Source of the DNA: Mansonella perstans
Taxonomy: Eukaryota; Nematoda; Chromadorea; Rhabditida; Onchocercidae
NCBI GenBank assembly: GCA_037074765.1
Contig: JBAMDO010000164.1
Span: 1 to 64,000, forward strand
DNA length: 64,000 bases
Direction of reading: 5' to 3'
The notes below the pieces were generated by a model. It made no database searches. It saw only the letters and a list, made by a program, of their open reading frames with translations, and had not been told where the DNA came from. Made by a program: the position numbers and the translations under genes. How positions within the stretch are numbered: position 1 is the first letter of the stretch; every line of letters begins with the position of its first letter. Of this stretch, positions 12,001 to 21,583 are shown piece after piece.

Positions 12001-15000
12001 ATAGTATTAATTAATGATTGTTAATTAGTATTATTAATTAAAGCAATATTTATGATGTGTATGCTAAACTATTGTCCCTCAATTAATTTGTATTTTAATT
12101 TATTAAAGGAAGCAAAATTACGAAGTATGGAAGAATTGGCAGAAAAGTTGCGCAGCGAGATGGCCAAGTCGCAAGAAGAAGTAAGACGGTTGGAGGGTCA
12201 AAAAAAAGAAGTGGAATTTAAATTATTGGTAAATTAATTGGTGAATTTAAATTACTGGTAAATTATTTAATTCTACTAGTTTCTTAAGATATAGCGCTTG
12301 CGACATGCATTTTCCTCTGGGCTATTTTTTCGCTTGGCATTTTCCTACTGGACTATTTTTTCTTTTAGACGCTCATGTTGACGGGAACATTTATATCTGA
12401 ATTGTAGATTTCAAAATTTTTGTCGCACAGTTTTTTATTAAAGCTGAGGACCAGGGACCACTGACTTACTAGATGACCACTGACTTATATGTCGTTTTTA
12501 TAATCTGTTCTTTTAAAATTGAAATTCTTTTGCTTGAAAATGAAGTGAATTTTATAAATAAGTAGAGAAGTAGAGAAGCAAAGTAATTGCCTGGGAATAT
12601 CTGAGAAATTCGAATGCTAGTTTGAAATTTTATAATAAGTAAAGGAGAGAAAGAAGCAAAGTAATGCCTAGAAATATCTAAGAGAAAGTCGAATGCTTAG
12701 TAGTTAGTTTGAAAAATTAAATTTTGAGTAATTCAAAATGTTGGTAATTTAAAATTTTCCAAAGTTTTATTTCAGGAAGCTGATCAAGAATTGAAGCGTT
12801 TGAAGGCAGAATATGCCAAGTTGGAGACACGTAATTTTCACGAGCTACGTTACTGCAAACAAACAATAGCAGCGCTACAGCAGCAGCAGCAGCAGGTTCA
12901 AAGTTCAAATTTTATTCATTTTTCCTTAAGGTCAAAAAAATCTGAACTTTGATTTTATTAGGTGAAGTGGTTATAATATCGATATTTTAAATATATATGT
13001 ACCTATGTTATAGATAGTACCGTGATTTTTTCTTATCATTGAAATTTCAATTTATCCATTTTTTGAAATCTCAATGGAGATTATTGAAATGAAATTACAG
13101 TCACTGGAACAACAAGTTTATCTATCATCAAAACCATCATCAAATCTATTTGATAATGGTAATCTATTAAATATCTCGGCTTCGTCATCATCAGAACGTG
13201 ATTACGGTAGTGGTGGTGCATCAATTAGCAGTGGCTTAATTGCACAACCATTATTATCTCATCATGTACGACCTTTATGGGATGATGATCCACCAGCACC
13301 AACACCACCCGAGGTTTCAATCATTTAAATGAATCAGAATTCACTTACTTCTCTAACTAAATTTCCATATTTTCGACATTGTTTCGACTGTAATAGTTCA
13401 GTCTGTTTCAGTCTTGCATAAACATTAACAATATAACATGATGAAAGAGAAAATTGTCATCTTCGATAACATGAAAGAGAAAATTGTCATCTAATGGTTT
13501 GTAAATAAGGTTCAAAGTTCATTCCAGTGGTCAGTAGTTCAGTCTGCTCCTCTTGTATAAGTATGGAAGAGAAAATAGACATCTCCAGCTTGTAAGTAAG
13601 GTTCAAAGTTCACTCCACAGTGGCTCGCTCACACAGAGTTTAAAATTTACGTATTTCATAAATAGATTTATTTAGTCACATTATCTGTGTCACACATAAT
13701 GTTACCACCATATTATTGATTTTACTTACTTTACAGATTTTGTCATCCCACCACCAACATGGAGAATCGTCAATGTTAAAAAAGATTGGTCCTCTACTAA
13801 ATAATTATGTGACAGCAGCAGAAAATGGTACTGTCAGTTACAGTAGCAGAGGATCGAAACAACAACGACAAAGTATCAGGGAACGAGATATTCCTCTTAA
13901 TATGGATGGTATACAACAATCACGTCATAAAAAGGTCATAAATTTCATAAGTATCATATAAGAGTCATAAGTTTCATAAGGTATACAATCAAAGTTTCAT
14001 AAGTCATAAGGATCACAAATTAGTTTATTTTGTCAGTTTTGAATTTTGAAATCATTTTGAAGTTATTCGGAAATTTTTTGCCTTTGCACTGTCAACTACT
14101 CGTTTTAATAGTAATAATAATGATGGGAGTATAATAGTAATGATGATATTTAATAATAGTGAGAACAACGGGAATATAATCAATAATGACAATAATAAGA
14201 ATAAAACAACAATAATGATAATGATAAGGATTTAATAGTAATGACAATGATAGCATTATAATAATAGTAATGATTTTTAATGATGATAATGATAAAGATA
14301 ATGATAATAAAAAGAATATAGCAATAATGACAATAATAAGAGTATAACAATAATGATCATGATAAGGGTTTAATAGTAATGATAATGATGGGAGTATAAT
14401 AATAGTAGTGATAGTGATAGTGATGTAAAAGGGAGGTTTATAATAATATCGATCAGAAAGTCGACTCCACTATTGTGTTGTGTGGAGTTTGTGTTGGTTA
14501 ATTAATTAATTAATTGTATTAAGTTAATTTATATCAGAAGAATATTAATACCTGTTGATTGGTTAATTCTGGTTTATATCTAAATAATACCTATTAATTG
14601 GTTGATTCAGGTTTATATCTGATGAATAATAGTACACCTGTTATGGCTTTACCGTATCATTACCATATCATGTGCTTTTGTTATGGCATTACTGTATCAT
14701 ATTATTGCTTTAAATTTCTGGATATAAACTTTTTCAGGAAGGACGAAGGATGCGTTCACGCTCACACGGTCGTCATCCTTCTCTTCATATGGATTATTTT
14801 CCGGTCTTGGGTTTGTCTGGTATATCTGGTGTGTCTGATATATCTTCCGCAGATTTTTGTGCCGGTACAGTACTCAATAAACAAAGTAGCAAAAGTGGTG
14901 TACTGTACTATTCATCCGGTGGTTCAAATGCTGATGATGATGGTCGTTCACCTCCTCCAGAAATGGCACTTCTTTCGGGTATTCCACCGCCAGCACTAGG

Positions 15001-15757
15001 CCCAGGCCCAATGATTAAAAAGCCTATGGCCCGGCCAAAAAGTTCGAATAAAATTTTGTCTTTCATTGAATTTTTAATTAAATGAATATGTAAAGTATAG
15101 CGAATCTTTAATTTTATAGATTAATCTTAATTTTTTATAGACTATTCTTACTTTTCCATAGACCAACCTTAATTTTGGAGACTAATCTTAATTTTATAGA
15201 CTAATTTTAGTTTTTTATAGACTATTTTTAATTTTTTGTAGACCAATATTGATTTTTTATGGATTAATCTTAATTTTTTATAACTTTGATCACTGATGAT
15301 TTCATTGAAGCAATATTGATATTACTATTTAATATATTATAGTTTATACGTATTTTATACAACGTACATGATAGTTATAAAGTAGTTATAGTTATTATAA
15401 TGTACATGATAGTTATGAGATATTTATAGTTATTATATATGATAGTTATAAATAGAAATATCGACATATCTGAGATCTCTCTGAAGATCTCTCTGAATCT
15501 GCAACGTCTCTGAATCAGCTAAAGATCTCTCTGCAACGTTAATTTTTTTTATATCTGTAACTCTGTTGTCGGTATGTCGATATTTCCCTTTAGAATGGGG
15601 AAATTTCCAATGTATATCATCTGCAATGAGGTCGTTAAGAAGGGTCATGAAGAGGTCAGAGTTCATATATATATATAATTTCAATCATTTTAACAGATTT
15701 CATCACTTGTCTTATTTTTCAGGTGCTACCGAACCACCACCACTGGAAAGGCGTTGA
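6..15757 (+). CDS. tango1: TANGO1/MIA3-type ER exit-site cargo receptor (5' exon missing)
   Basis: Inferred exons: 6-96, 760-893, 1575-1728, 2015-2149, 2620-2846, 3508-3633, 3720-4862, 5925-6044, 6546-6717, 7159-7310, 7710-7810, 8104-8236, 8824-8991, 9296-9476, 10415-10634, 11746-11911, 12109-12228, 12776-12895, 13080-13313, 13737-13934, 14738-15085 (stop), or 14738 to 14978/15041 joined to 15723-15757. All phases agree and give about 1,480 residues, close to the length known for insect Tango1. Order: hydrophobic signal peptide (no ATG, so the start exon is upstream of the window); MIA-type SH3 opening with KLCGDEACSE; His/Gly-rich and Ser/Ala-rich lumen; one membrane segment near residue 770; long coiled coils; Pro-rich tail. 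In the family the luminal SH3 engages collagen cargo or an adaptor and the tail binds Sec23 at ER exit sites. Family assignment rests on this whole architecture plus the SH3 cysteine motif. Weakest boundaries: the acceptors of exons 5 and 19, and the C-terminus. Confidence 0.8.
583..762 (+). repeat. Tandem array ending in the exon 2 acceptor (TANGO1-like)
   Basis: About five copies of a roughly 33-nt unit built on AAAATTTAGAGAGTTTTAAAATTCGTCTTT. Each copy contains an ATTTAG acceptor-like site; the last, at 752-759, is the one in phase with exon 2. Confidence 0.75.
1245..1574 (+). repeat. Array of acceptor-region copies before exon 3 (TANGO1-like)
   Basis: Four to five imperfect copies of TACCGCCTTACTGGATTTAT..CTTGGATTT..GCAG begin near 1246, 1325, 1423 and 1540. 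Several end in an AG; the last gives the acceptor of exon 3 at 1573-1574. Confidence 0.75.
1683..1862 (+). repeat. Duplicated end of exon 3 with its donor (TANGO1-like)
   Basis: The stretch ATGGTCAGTACAGATCC..ACAGATTAGTCG|GTAATCAATAATC at 1683-1740 recurs at 1801-1860. In the second copy the donor GT has become TT, so only the first can splice. Confidence 0.8.
2925..3380 (+). repeat. Degenerate tandem repeat in intron 5 (TANGO1-like)
   Basis: About three copies of a 150-190-nt unit containing GTCTTACAGTACCTTGAAATGAGCTTACTGTA, followed by an ATACC..TATGGATTTG segment. Confidence 0.65.
4565..4665 (+). repeat. In-frame coding repeat in exon 7 (TANGO1-like)
   Basis: Two 57-nt units, each encoding SESTGQQFDS (first copy NESTGQQFDS) plus a proline-containing linker. 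They are nearly identical and keep the frame. Confidence 0.8.
4852..5020 (+). repeat. Duplicated exon 7 donor region (TANGO1-like)
   Basis: The donor context AGCAAACAG|GTAAATTAATTAATTACATATGA at 4855-4885 recurs as AGTAAACAGGTACAGGTATATTAATTAATTATCG..ATATGAC at 4971-5018. A further degenerate unit follows to about 5240. Confidence 0.6.
5435..5800 (+). repeat. Minisatellite in intron 7 (TANGO1-like)
   Basis: About fifteen copies of a unit of 24 or 48 nt resembling CATAGAACTTGATAACTATCATTGATAACTAT. Confidence 0.85.
7131..7186 (+). repeat. 28-nt tandem duplication of the exon 10 acceptor (TANGO1-like)
   Basis: The 28-nt unit GAGTTTTGGTGACATT..TTGTTGTAG is repeated, placing two identical acceptors 28 nt apart (AG at 7129-7130 and 7157-7158). 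The second gives the membrane-spanning frame. The first shifts the frame and reaches a TGA within the exon. Confidence 0.85.
7159..7310 (+). other. Transmembrane exon of the TANGO1-like protein
   Basis: With a phase-1 acceptor at 7157-7158 this exon encodes GVLVTFFVPICLLIHLL, a single hydrophobic segment, then a charged stretch (GDDPENDNFDRK) that starts the cytosolic coiled coil. Exon 6546-6717 just before it carries an amphipathic hydrophobic stretch (LSLISRWLSKLIGIARYVL) that could be a hairpin or membrane-dipping helix, which TANGO1 proteins have next to the membrane span. Confidence 0.65.
7311..7405 (+). repeat. Array starting at the exon 10 donor (TANGO1-like)
   Basis: Four copies of a 22-24-nt unit (TATGTTCTCTTCCGGGATTTT) start two bases into the donor GTATGTTCT and run directly into the intron. 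Confidence 0.8.
7982..8130 (+). repeat. Four clustered acceptor copies at exon 12 (TANGO1-like)
   Basis: CACATCTTACAGATACCGTA, CACATCCCACAGGTACCGTA, ACATCTTACAGGTATCGTA and ACATCTTACAGGTGCCGTA lie in sequence, putting possible exon starts at 7998, 8041, 8081 and 8104. The stretch after two of them (ATGgTTGAGGAAGAAAATGATAA) is also repeated. Starts at 8041 and 8104 are both in frame with exon 11, 63 nt apart. Confidence 0.85.
9105..9210 (+). repeat. Short repeat in intron 13 (TANGO1-like)
   Basis: Three to four copies of CTACGTAACGAAGTCAAAA and close variants. Confidence 0.7.
9515..10070 (+). repeat. Two tandem repeats in intron 14 (TANGO1-like)
   Basis: At 9515-9635 a 48-nt unit (GGACTATAAGATCATTCTAAAAAGCAGGTAG) is present three times. 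At 9700-10065 there are about nine copies of a unit built on TTAGGATTATTAATTTATCATT, often with CAGTATACTGTAGTT. Confidence 0.8.
11698..11760 (+). repeat. Duplicated acceptor at exon 16 (TANGO1-like)
   Basis: GCAGGTTGACAGTTTAGTGG and GTTGACAGTTTTAGGTTGAC are two copies of the same segment. Only the AG at 11744-11745 is in phase 2 with exon 15; the earlier AG at 11700-11701 is out of phase and leads to a TAG. Confidence 0.75.
12211..12270 (+). repeat. Duplicated donor of exon 17 (TANGO1-like)
   Basis: The 30-nt unit GTGGAATTTAAATTATTG|GTAAATTAATTG is followed directly by a second copy (GTGAATTTAAATTACTGGTAAATTATTT). Use of the second donor would carry a TAA into the exon. Confidence 0.8.
13920..14010 (+). 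repeat. Array over the exon 20 donor (TANGO1-like)
   Basis: Four variants of GTCATAAATTTCATAAG begin inside the last codons of exon 20 (CGTCATAAAAAG) and continue into the intron past the donor at 13935. Confidence 0.7.
14100..14440 (+). repeat. Degenerate AAT/GAT microsatellite in intron 20 (TANGO1-like)
   Basis: Long irregular run of AATAATGAT, AATAGTAATGATAATGATGGGAGTATAA and related triplets. Confidence 0.85.
15105..15300 (+). repeat. Tandem repeat after exon 21 (TANGO1-like)
   Basis: Five to six copies of a roughly 32-nt unit, TTAATTTTTTATAGACTAATC. Each contains TTTATAG, which resembles an acceptor, but none opens a useful frame. Confidence 0.75.
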
Positions 15758-17642
15758 AATTAAAATTAAAATTATCGAGAATTTTAAAAATTATGTAGCC
15801 TTCTGTCTGTTTTATGGCAAATATTGTTTTCAAATTTAGAAAAAAAATTTAATTTAGCTTTAAAATTGATGACTGGACGTACTAAGTGTTCTAAATAGGA
15901 CGTTTACTGTTTTTATATATCAATAATAGGACTACTGTACTAAATACTGTACTGGACTACTGTGCTTTCGTCGTTTTATGTATCAATTCTTCTTGTGCGT
16001 GTTTTGATGAGATTGTGATCATGATTAGATTACTAAATGATTATGATTGCTTTAAAATTGAAGACTGAACGTACTAAGTTATAAATGTGATTACTCTTTT
16101 TATATATCAGTAGGACTACTGTACTAAATACTGTACTGGATTACTGTATTCTTTCGTCTTTTTATATATCAGTTCTTCTACTACGTATTGTGATGAGATT
16201 GTATTTATGATTATGATTATGGTAAATGATTATAGTCATGGTTGTTAGATTGTGATTACTTTCTTGACCGCTTTTTCCCATAAAACTTTTAGTGTTTTCT
16301 CAAGTTATACGTCATTGTTGCAGTTTTGCACTCCTTGACTTGCTCTAACTTACTCCTAAAGCTGCAGTTTTGTGCTCCTTGACTGCAGTTTCGCTTCATT
16401 TATTTCATACCTAAATTCTAATCAGGCCTAAGATCTACTTTATCACACCTCTCATTTTAACAGTTAAAGAACTTTTTGTAAATTTTTGCAAATAATTTGT
16501 CTAATTTAATTCCAACAAGTACGTGCAATATTTAAAAGTCATTTTACTACTGATTTTACTGGTATGCTTCTCAAACAGTTCGGATCACACAGTTCAGGTC
16601 ACACAGTTCAGATCACAGCGTTTCATATCATACAGTTCAGATCACACGGTTCAGACCGCACAGCTCACACAGTTCAAGTCACTGAAGTCTGTTATGTTGT
16701 AGAAAAAATGAAGTGATGAAGAACATCTTGATCTTGATCTGAACTACTTACTGACTTCCATGTGTGTCGATCTGATCTGAACTGTGGCATCAATAATAAC
16801 ACATACTGTAGAGAAACTTTGAGATCATATTTATGTTGTTGAAGCAAATGTCTTTTGATAATTTTGGGATATTTTGGGAACCTTGAGGGAATTATTTGTC
16901 AGTAGTGCTCTGCAATCTGCACACGTGTTTATTCCATCCGCTTATCAACAACTGGAAATTCTATACCGGAAACCGAAACTTCTGGAACGTTACTTTTGAA
17001 ATCTTTTATAATCCTTTCAAATTTTGTGGTTAGAATACAAGTTTAAAGTTCAAATTCTCCGTACTTATACAAGCTCAGTACTCAGTACTTTTTACGCTTT
17101 CTTGCTCCATGAATCTTATGTAGGTTCTCTATCCTTATATAGATCTTGTATCCTTATACAGATTCCAGTATTAATAATGTAATGGACATAAACATGGCGA
17201 TAGGCAATCCTACCTGCTTGTGTCATGGAAGCATTTCTCGGAATTCTAGGAATCGTTTGTTTTTTCAGATTTGATGTACTAATCACACTGCAAACATACA
17301 TGGTGACACTTGAACTGGAATGGTGTCTTGAATCTTTGAATCGCTGGTGGTAACTTGGTTAAAAAATCTGGAAGAGCTGGAGATGTTTGAAAGAATTGGC
17401 AGATTCACAGACGATTGTTGTTAGATGCTTGGAAGAATTGATAGATGCATAAACACAGGATACAGTAGATGGATAGACATTAGATTACATCGTTACAGTG
17501 ATGTTTCGTCACTAAGATAGAATTTGGAGATTGGTGATGAACAGGGAAGCCTCGATCATGTTTACAACTTGACCACTATCCATAAGAAGCTTCGAATGTT
17601 TACAACCCGACCACTGGCACATGTTGGAGACATACTCGACCA
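15758..17642. other. Intergenic stretch with local tandem duplications
   Basis: No gene seen. 15857-16225 holds two copies of a unit of about 185 bp (GGACTACTGTACTAAATACTGTACTGGA in both). 16577-16683 holds seven or so copies of a 14-16-nt unit (CACACAGTTCAGATCA). The remainder is AT-rich single-copy sequence. Confidence 0.7.
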
Positions 17643-18322
17643 TTGATTTTTAATTGAGAAATGATAATTAAAATTTATTATTTATCTGTCTTTTATTAAT
17701 TTTCGTGATAATTTTTTAATTAACAAGTGATAATTAAGAATTATTATTTATCTATTTTCCTTTTTTTTTTAATGGATTGTTTGTTACTTTTGGTGAAATA
17801 TTCTGCGAAATTGAAATATTCAATGTTATTGTTGATTATGGAACGGTGTCAACCGAAAAACAACTTGTACCCAATGTATGTGAGAATCAGCGGGTATCTA
17901 AAGGAAAATAGACACCATCTCAAGTGCAGAAGATGATTCGAGTAAGTATTTGGCTCAATTTCCAACATCGCTTGCTAAACTTGGTGCTTGCATCAGGAAT
18001 GTTTGTTTTACAAAATTCAATCAATTTTTTCCGTTTAGTTTTTTTTTCAATCCTTGTTCTTAAAATTTCTGAGCATACTGCTTAAATTTCAAAATTTGCT
18101 AGTTCCTTGTTTGTGCTTAGTCAAATCACAACTAAAGTATTTTTTTTCTGATCTGGTAGCCATTTAAGCAATTCAATGAAGCAAAATATTCATTGAAGTC
18201 TTTTGCATTCGTGTATAAGCAGATTTTATGGATTATCTTTTTTCTTAGGCGTGTGCTACAACAGTTCCATCTCTCTGATTGCAGCAGGCGAGTGGACTAA
18301 GTAAAGCGATGAAACTTGATAA
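17643..18322 (+). repeat. Segmental duplicate copy 1 (inverted partner at 48764-49440)
   Basis: About 680 bp is nearly identical to the reverse complement of 48764-49440, including intron sequence, the frameshift, the TAG and the TGA of the Argonaute relic. Similarity ends just after AAAGCGATG at the 3' side and within AT-rich tandem units at the 5' side. Confidence 0.85.
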
Positions 18323-18905
18323 TCGGAATAAATGGATGAAAAATTGTAACGTGGCTGTTATAAATAATTTTTTACTGTATTTGTTATTCTCTTTCTCGAT
18401 CTTGTTTGTGTTCAGTAATATAAATGAGTTTCTAAGGGACAAGTGGACAAGATTTGGATTCTCAGTAAATAAATTTATGCTTTTAAAATATATCTTGATT
18501 AATACCATCGAAAACGACTAACGAAATCAAGTCAATTGTTCAATCAGTTTTTTTTTTTTTTATAGTTTGAAGCAAGAGTGTTTCCTGCTCCAACTATTAA
18601 ATATCGTGACAACAGGTGGATAAAACCGAGTCAGAAGGTAACAATAAGTTTCGATTTTTTTAAAATGACTTTCCAGGAGGATTTAATCTAACTTTTCAAA
18701 TATTTTTATGCCCTTCAAGCTCTAATAATAAGGTTTTTAGTCGACTTTTTTGCAAAAATATAAGCTCATTGTTAAGATTTTATGGATGAACGAGAGAAAT
18801 CCTTATCTAATCCCGGCTTCTTGCAAAAACTGGTATGCAGTGGCATTAATGGGTCCACGAGAAGGAAAACTTAATGGTCAATGTCAATTTGTATACAATT
18901 ACTAT
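17767..18905 (+). pseudogene. Argonaute-family pseudogene (PAZ end, linker, start of MID)
   Basis: Pieces in Argonaute order. PAZ end: KLKYSMLLLIMERCQPKNN then LYPM, then a frameshift near 17875 into ENQRVSKGK, a TAG at 17909-17911, and TPSQVQKMIR ending at a clean donor at 17941. Next exon from 18249: ACATTVPSL, a TGA at 18276-18278, then LQQASGLSKAMKLDNRNKW. Then NINEFLRDKWTRFGFSV (about 18420-18470). Then FEARVFPAPTIKYRD at 18566-18637, which matches the linker motif GRVLPAP. Then LIPASCKNWYAVALMG (about 18805-18855), the start of MID. Argonautes bind small RNAs; this copy cannot make a full protein. No clear PIWI domain follows. The style resembles nematode worm-specific (WAGO) Argonautes, but the class is an inference. 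Confidence 0.75.
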
Positions 18906-21367
18906 AAATATTCCACTAATCAATGAAATACCTTGAAACTGAAAGAATAGTGAGAAAAAGGAAGTTTTCCAAATAATTTACATCATCGGATATTCCTCTC
19001 CCAGAAACAACTTATAACTTCAAATATTTAAAATCTGTATGATACTAAAAAATTCACTGAAATTAAGTCTTCCTTCTCGGGGATTCATTAATGAATTTGT
19101 CAAATTTATGTTTCAAATTCACGACATTAATTCAATTATTTCCTTCCTACATTACTATCGCTTAATTACTTTCTTTGTTATTAATATTTCCAATAATGGC
19201 AAACGCAATTCTATTATTTAGTTACATCTTGAACAGTTAATTTTGTTTACCATAGCATCGGTGAAAAAGAACTGGATGTAATTTTGATGCTCTTTTTTCA
19301 TTCATTTAATTTTCCTCTACTTTTCTGCTTTGATATTTCCAGTGGCGTCAATGAATAGCGAGAATTATATCAAAAAAAATGAGCGCTTTTTACACCAAAT
19401 TTGAATGCTCTTTGGAACATAGATCATAGTAAATTCGAAGATTTTATAATCCCTATTATATATCGATGCTTTTAATAAGTTTCCAGTTGGATTTTCCTTA
19501 CATTGAGGCAGATTTTGTTTTGGATGATAAGCAACTTGTTTACTTCCAATATTGATAGAAGCATTGCAGATGAAAAAGAAAATTCAGAAATTGGATGAAA
19601 AAAAGCACTAAATATGCATTGTCTCAAAGTTCGCTTACTATTGACAACGAAATTCCCATAGCATTAATAAACAATTATACGCTATCGCGTTCAACAAATG
19701 TAATCTTTTCATTTCGTTTTACTTCTAATTTGTAAATGCTTTTAATTTTATTGGATGTGAATGATGCATATTTGATGGGGATTCTAAAGTTTCCATTCTT
19801 ATTGTTGTTATTGTTTAGTTTGTTCGTTCACATCTTATCTTGATTTTGTTTTTCAGTGTTCATCAATAGAGCTGCTGAATAAAATTTTTCTCTTATCTTA
19901 TTGCAATTCAAGATTTTTTTTTCAAGGCTAAAGAAATGAGGGTCAACTCGAAAAATGAAGGTGGAGGGGAGATACAGGACTATTCGACAACTTACCTATT
20001 TTTCTGATTCGAGAAGTTCTAGAACCTATATCTGATGGCTAATAATTCTGCGACAAAAGTAAATGAATTTCTGACTGATAATTGGTTTCTGCCCCAATTG
20101 GTTCCCATAAATATTGCGTGGAAGGCAAATGAGTTGTCCGCATTTATAAATTTAAATTTCGGAAAAATTTGTCGTTATAGCTAAGCCTTTTTCTGTTTCA
20201 AAAAAAGTCACAAAATCATTTTCGTCTTTAAATACTTCGGTTTTTCTTACTCCGGAATTTCACCTTCCATATCACTGTCGAAGAACTACTTCAGCTCAAC
20301 AGTCTTGCATAACTGATCTGCAAGGAACTTCTTTTATTGCCTATTTTAATAAAACGAACAAAACAATTAATATGCATTAGTATTTTGAATAAGTATTAAT
20401 TGTAGTAAGAAATCTTATCAGACTTTTTACAATCTTCTGAATACATTCTTTTAAATGAATTCAAAAGCTCACTTCAAGTGTTACATTCTTGATTTTTTTA
20501 AATCTGACATCCAATAGTTTCCGTTAAATCTGCCTTAGAGCATTTTGAAGAAATTTATTAGAAATAGTTTAGTTAAGTTAGTGTGAGACATAAAAACATA
20601 AATTTCCCAAACTAGCTGCTTATTGCAATTATTACTAATCATTCCCAATAAACGATAAAATTAATCATTTTTTCTTTCGAATATCATAGCATGTATTCTA
20701 GGACATTAAGTGCCATTGGGTTTAGTCATTTGTTTCATAGGTTTATAATTTTAATAAAGGTGCTGAATGCAATTTCAATATTAATTGTGCAGAACATCAT
20801 TTCTCAGTCTGTTACTTTAATATAGATCTATTATTTGAATTACTGTCAATCTAGTTGGAAAAAAGAAAAAATTAAGATCATATAGATGATTTAAGAAAGC
20901 ACTTATCAGAATATTGACTTTTGAAGACCAAAAGAATATGTTGTAATTACTTCAGATAATGAAGAAGATAATGCAATATTGAAATAATTTCACTTAAAAT
21001 TTCAGTGTAATGTGATCGGCATAAAATTTGACAATGAAATTGCATTGATTCTTCGGATTACTTTTTTATGAGAGTGATAAATTGAACCATGACACGAGAT
21101 TCATGGTGATATGATTACTGAGCAGACTTTACTGAATTCCTGAAACACTGAAATATATAAGAAGGTATGGATGATGGCAGAATGCTTTATAAACTGATAT
21201 CTGAAGTCTTTCGGAAAGTTAACTACTGCAATATGATTAACCGAAAAATCAGTTTTTTATTCGCTATTTCTTAGCTAGTTGTTGTCCATTTCATCTCTAT
21301 CGTTAATATAAAATTTATGAAAATGAAAAAAATTTATGAAAAATGAAAAAAGTAATGCATAATAATT
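18906..21367. other. AT-rich stretch with no intact gene
   Basis: A possible trace of the Argonaute continues at about 18955-19040 (FTSSDIPLPETTYNFKY in one frame, between stops), but I cannot assign it firmly. Nothing else in either strand looks coding. Confidence 0.5.
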
Positions 21368-21583
21368 TCACATACAGAAAAGGAAAGCAAAAGCAAATGC
21401 TACATATTTTTCAGACGTTTCCGTGATTTTTTTTTGCAACAGTCGGTGGCGTTTGTTGCTTGCCAATGCACGGTTTACTTCAACAAGTAATGGTGGATGA
21501 TCACGCACCAAACAACTCCAATCATATGATTCCATAATCTCATTTGCATGTACAATCAAAAATTTCACAAAAATCATTTCCAT
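21368..21583 (-). pseudogene. C-terminal fragment of a SPOP-like MATH/BTB protein
   Basis: The minus strand reads a 71-residue frame whose core, HANEIMESYDWSCLVRDHP followed by PLLVEVNRALAS, matches the post-BTB helical end of SPOP/MATH-BTB proteins, which are adaptors for Cullin-3 ubiquitin ligases. A stop lies directly upstream of its first ATG and I find no MATH or BTB exon nearby (21600-22600), so this is probably a relic or a retro-fragment. It could instead be the last exon of a gene with a distant upstream part. Confidence 0.5.

Larger units (their letters stand above)
7190..12895 (+). other. Cytosolic coiled-coil exons of the TANGO1-like protein
   Basis: Exons 10 to 18 encode Glu/Lys/Gln/Leu-rich heptad-like helices with almost no proline, for example LEEENDNLKAEKEE, ESERIEAQNQFKRMLEMVEER and LRSEMAKSQEEVRRLEGQK. 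Exon 10415-10634 interrupts them with an acidic aromatic linker (ENGWSDFDAFGG). Exon 18 ends in six glutamines encoded by CAG repeats at the donor. In the family these helices mediate assembly with cTAGE5/TANGO1 and recruitment of tethers. Confidence 0.7.
13080..15757 (+). other. Proline-rich tail of the TANGO1-like protein
   Basis: Exons 13080-13313, 13737-13934 and 14738 onward encode PLWDDDPPAPTPPE, a Ser/Arg/His-rich stretch, then SPPPEMALLSGIPPPALGPGP. Triple-proline motifs of this kind are the Sec23-binding element of TANGO1 tails. The C-terminus is ambiguous. Exon 21 may read to TGA at 15083-15085, or splice from 14978 or 15041 (both phase 1) to 15723-15757, which encodes ATEPPPLERR and a stop. 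The second option adds one more PPP motif and uses a good TTTTTCAG acceptor, so I favour it. Confidence 0.6.
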
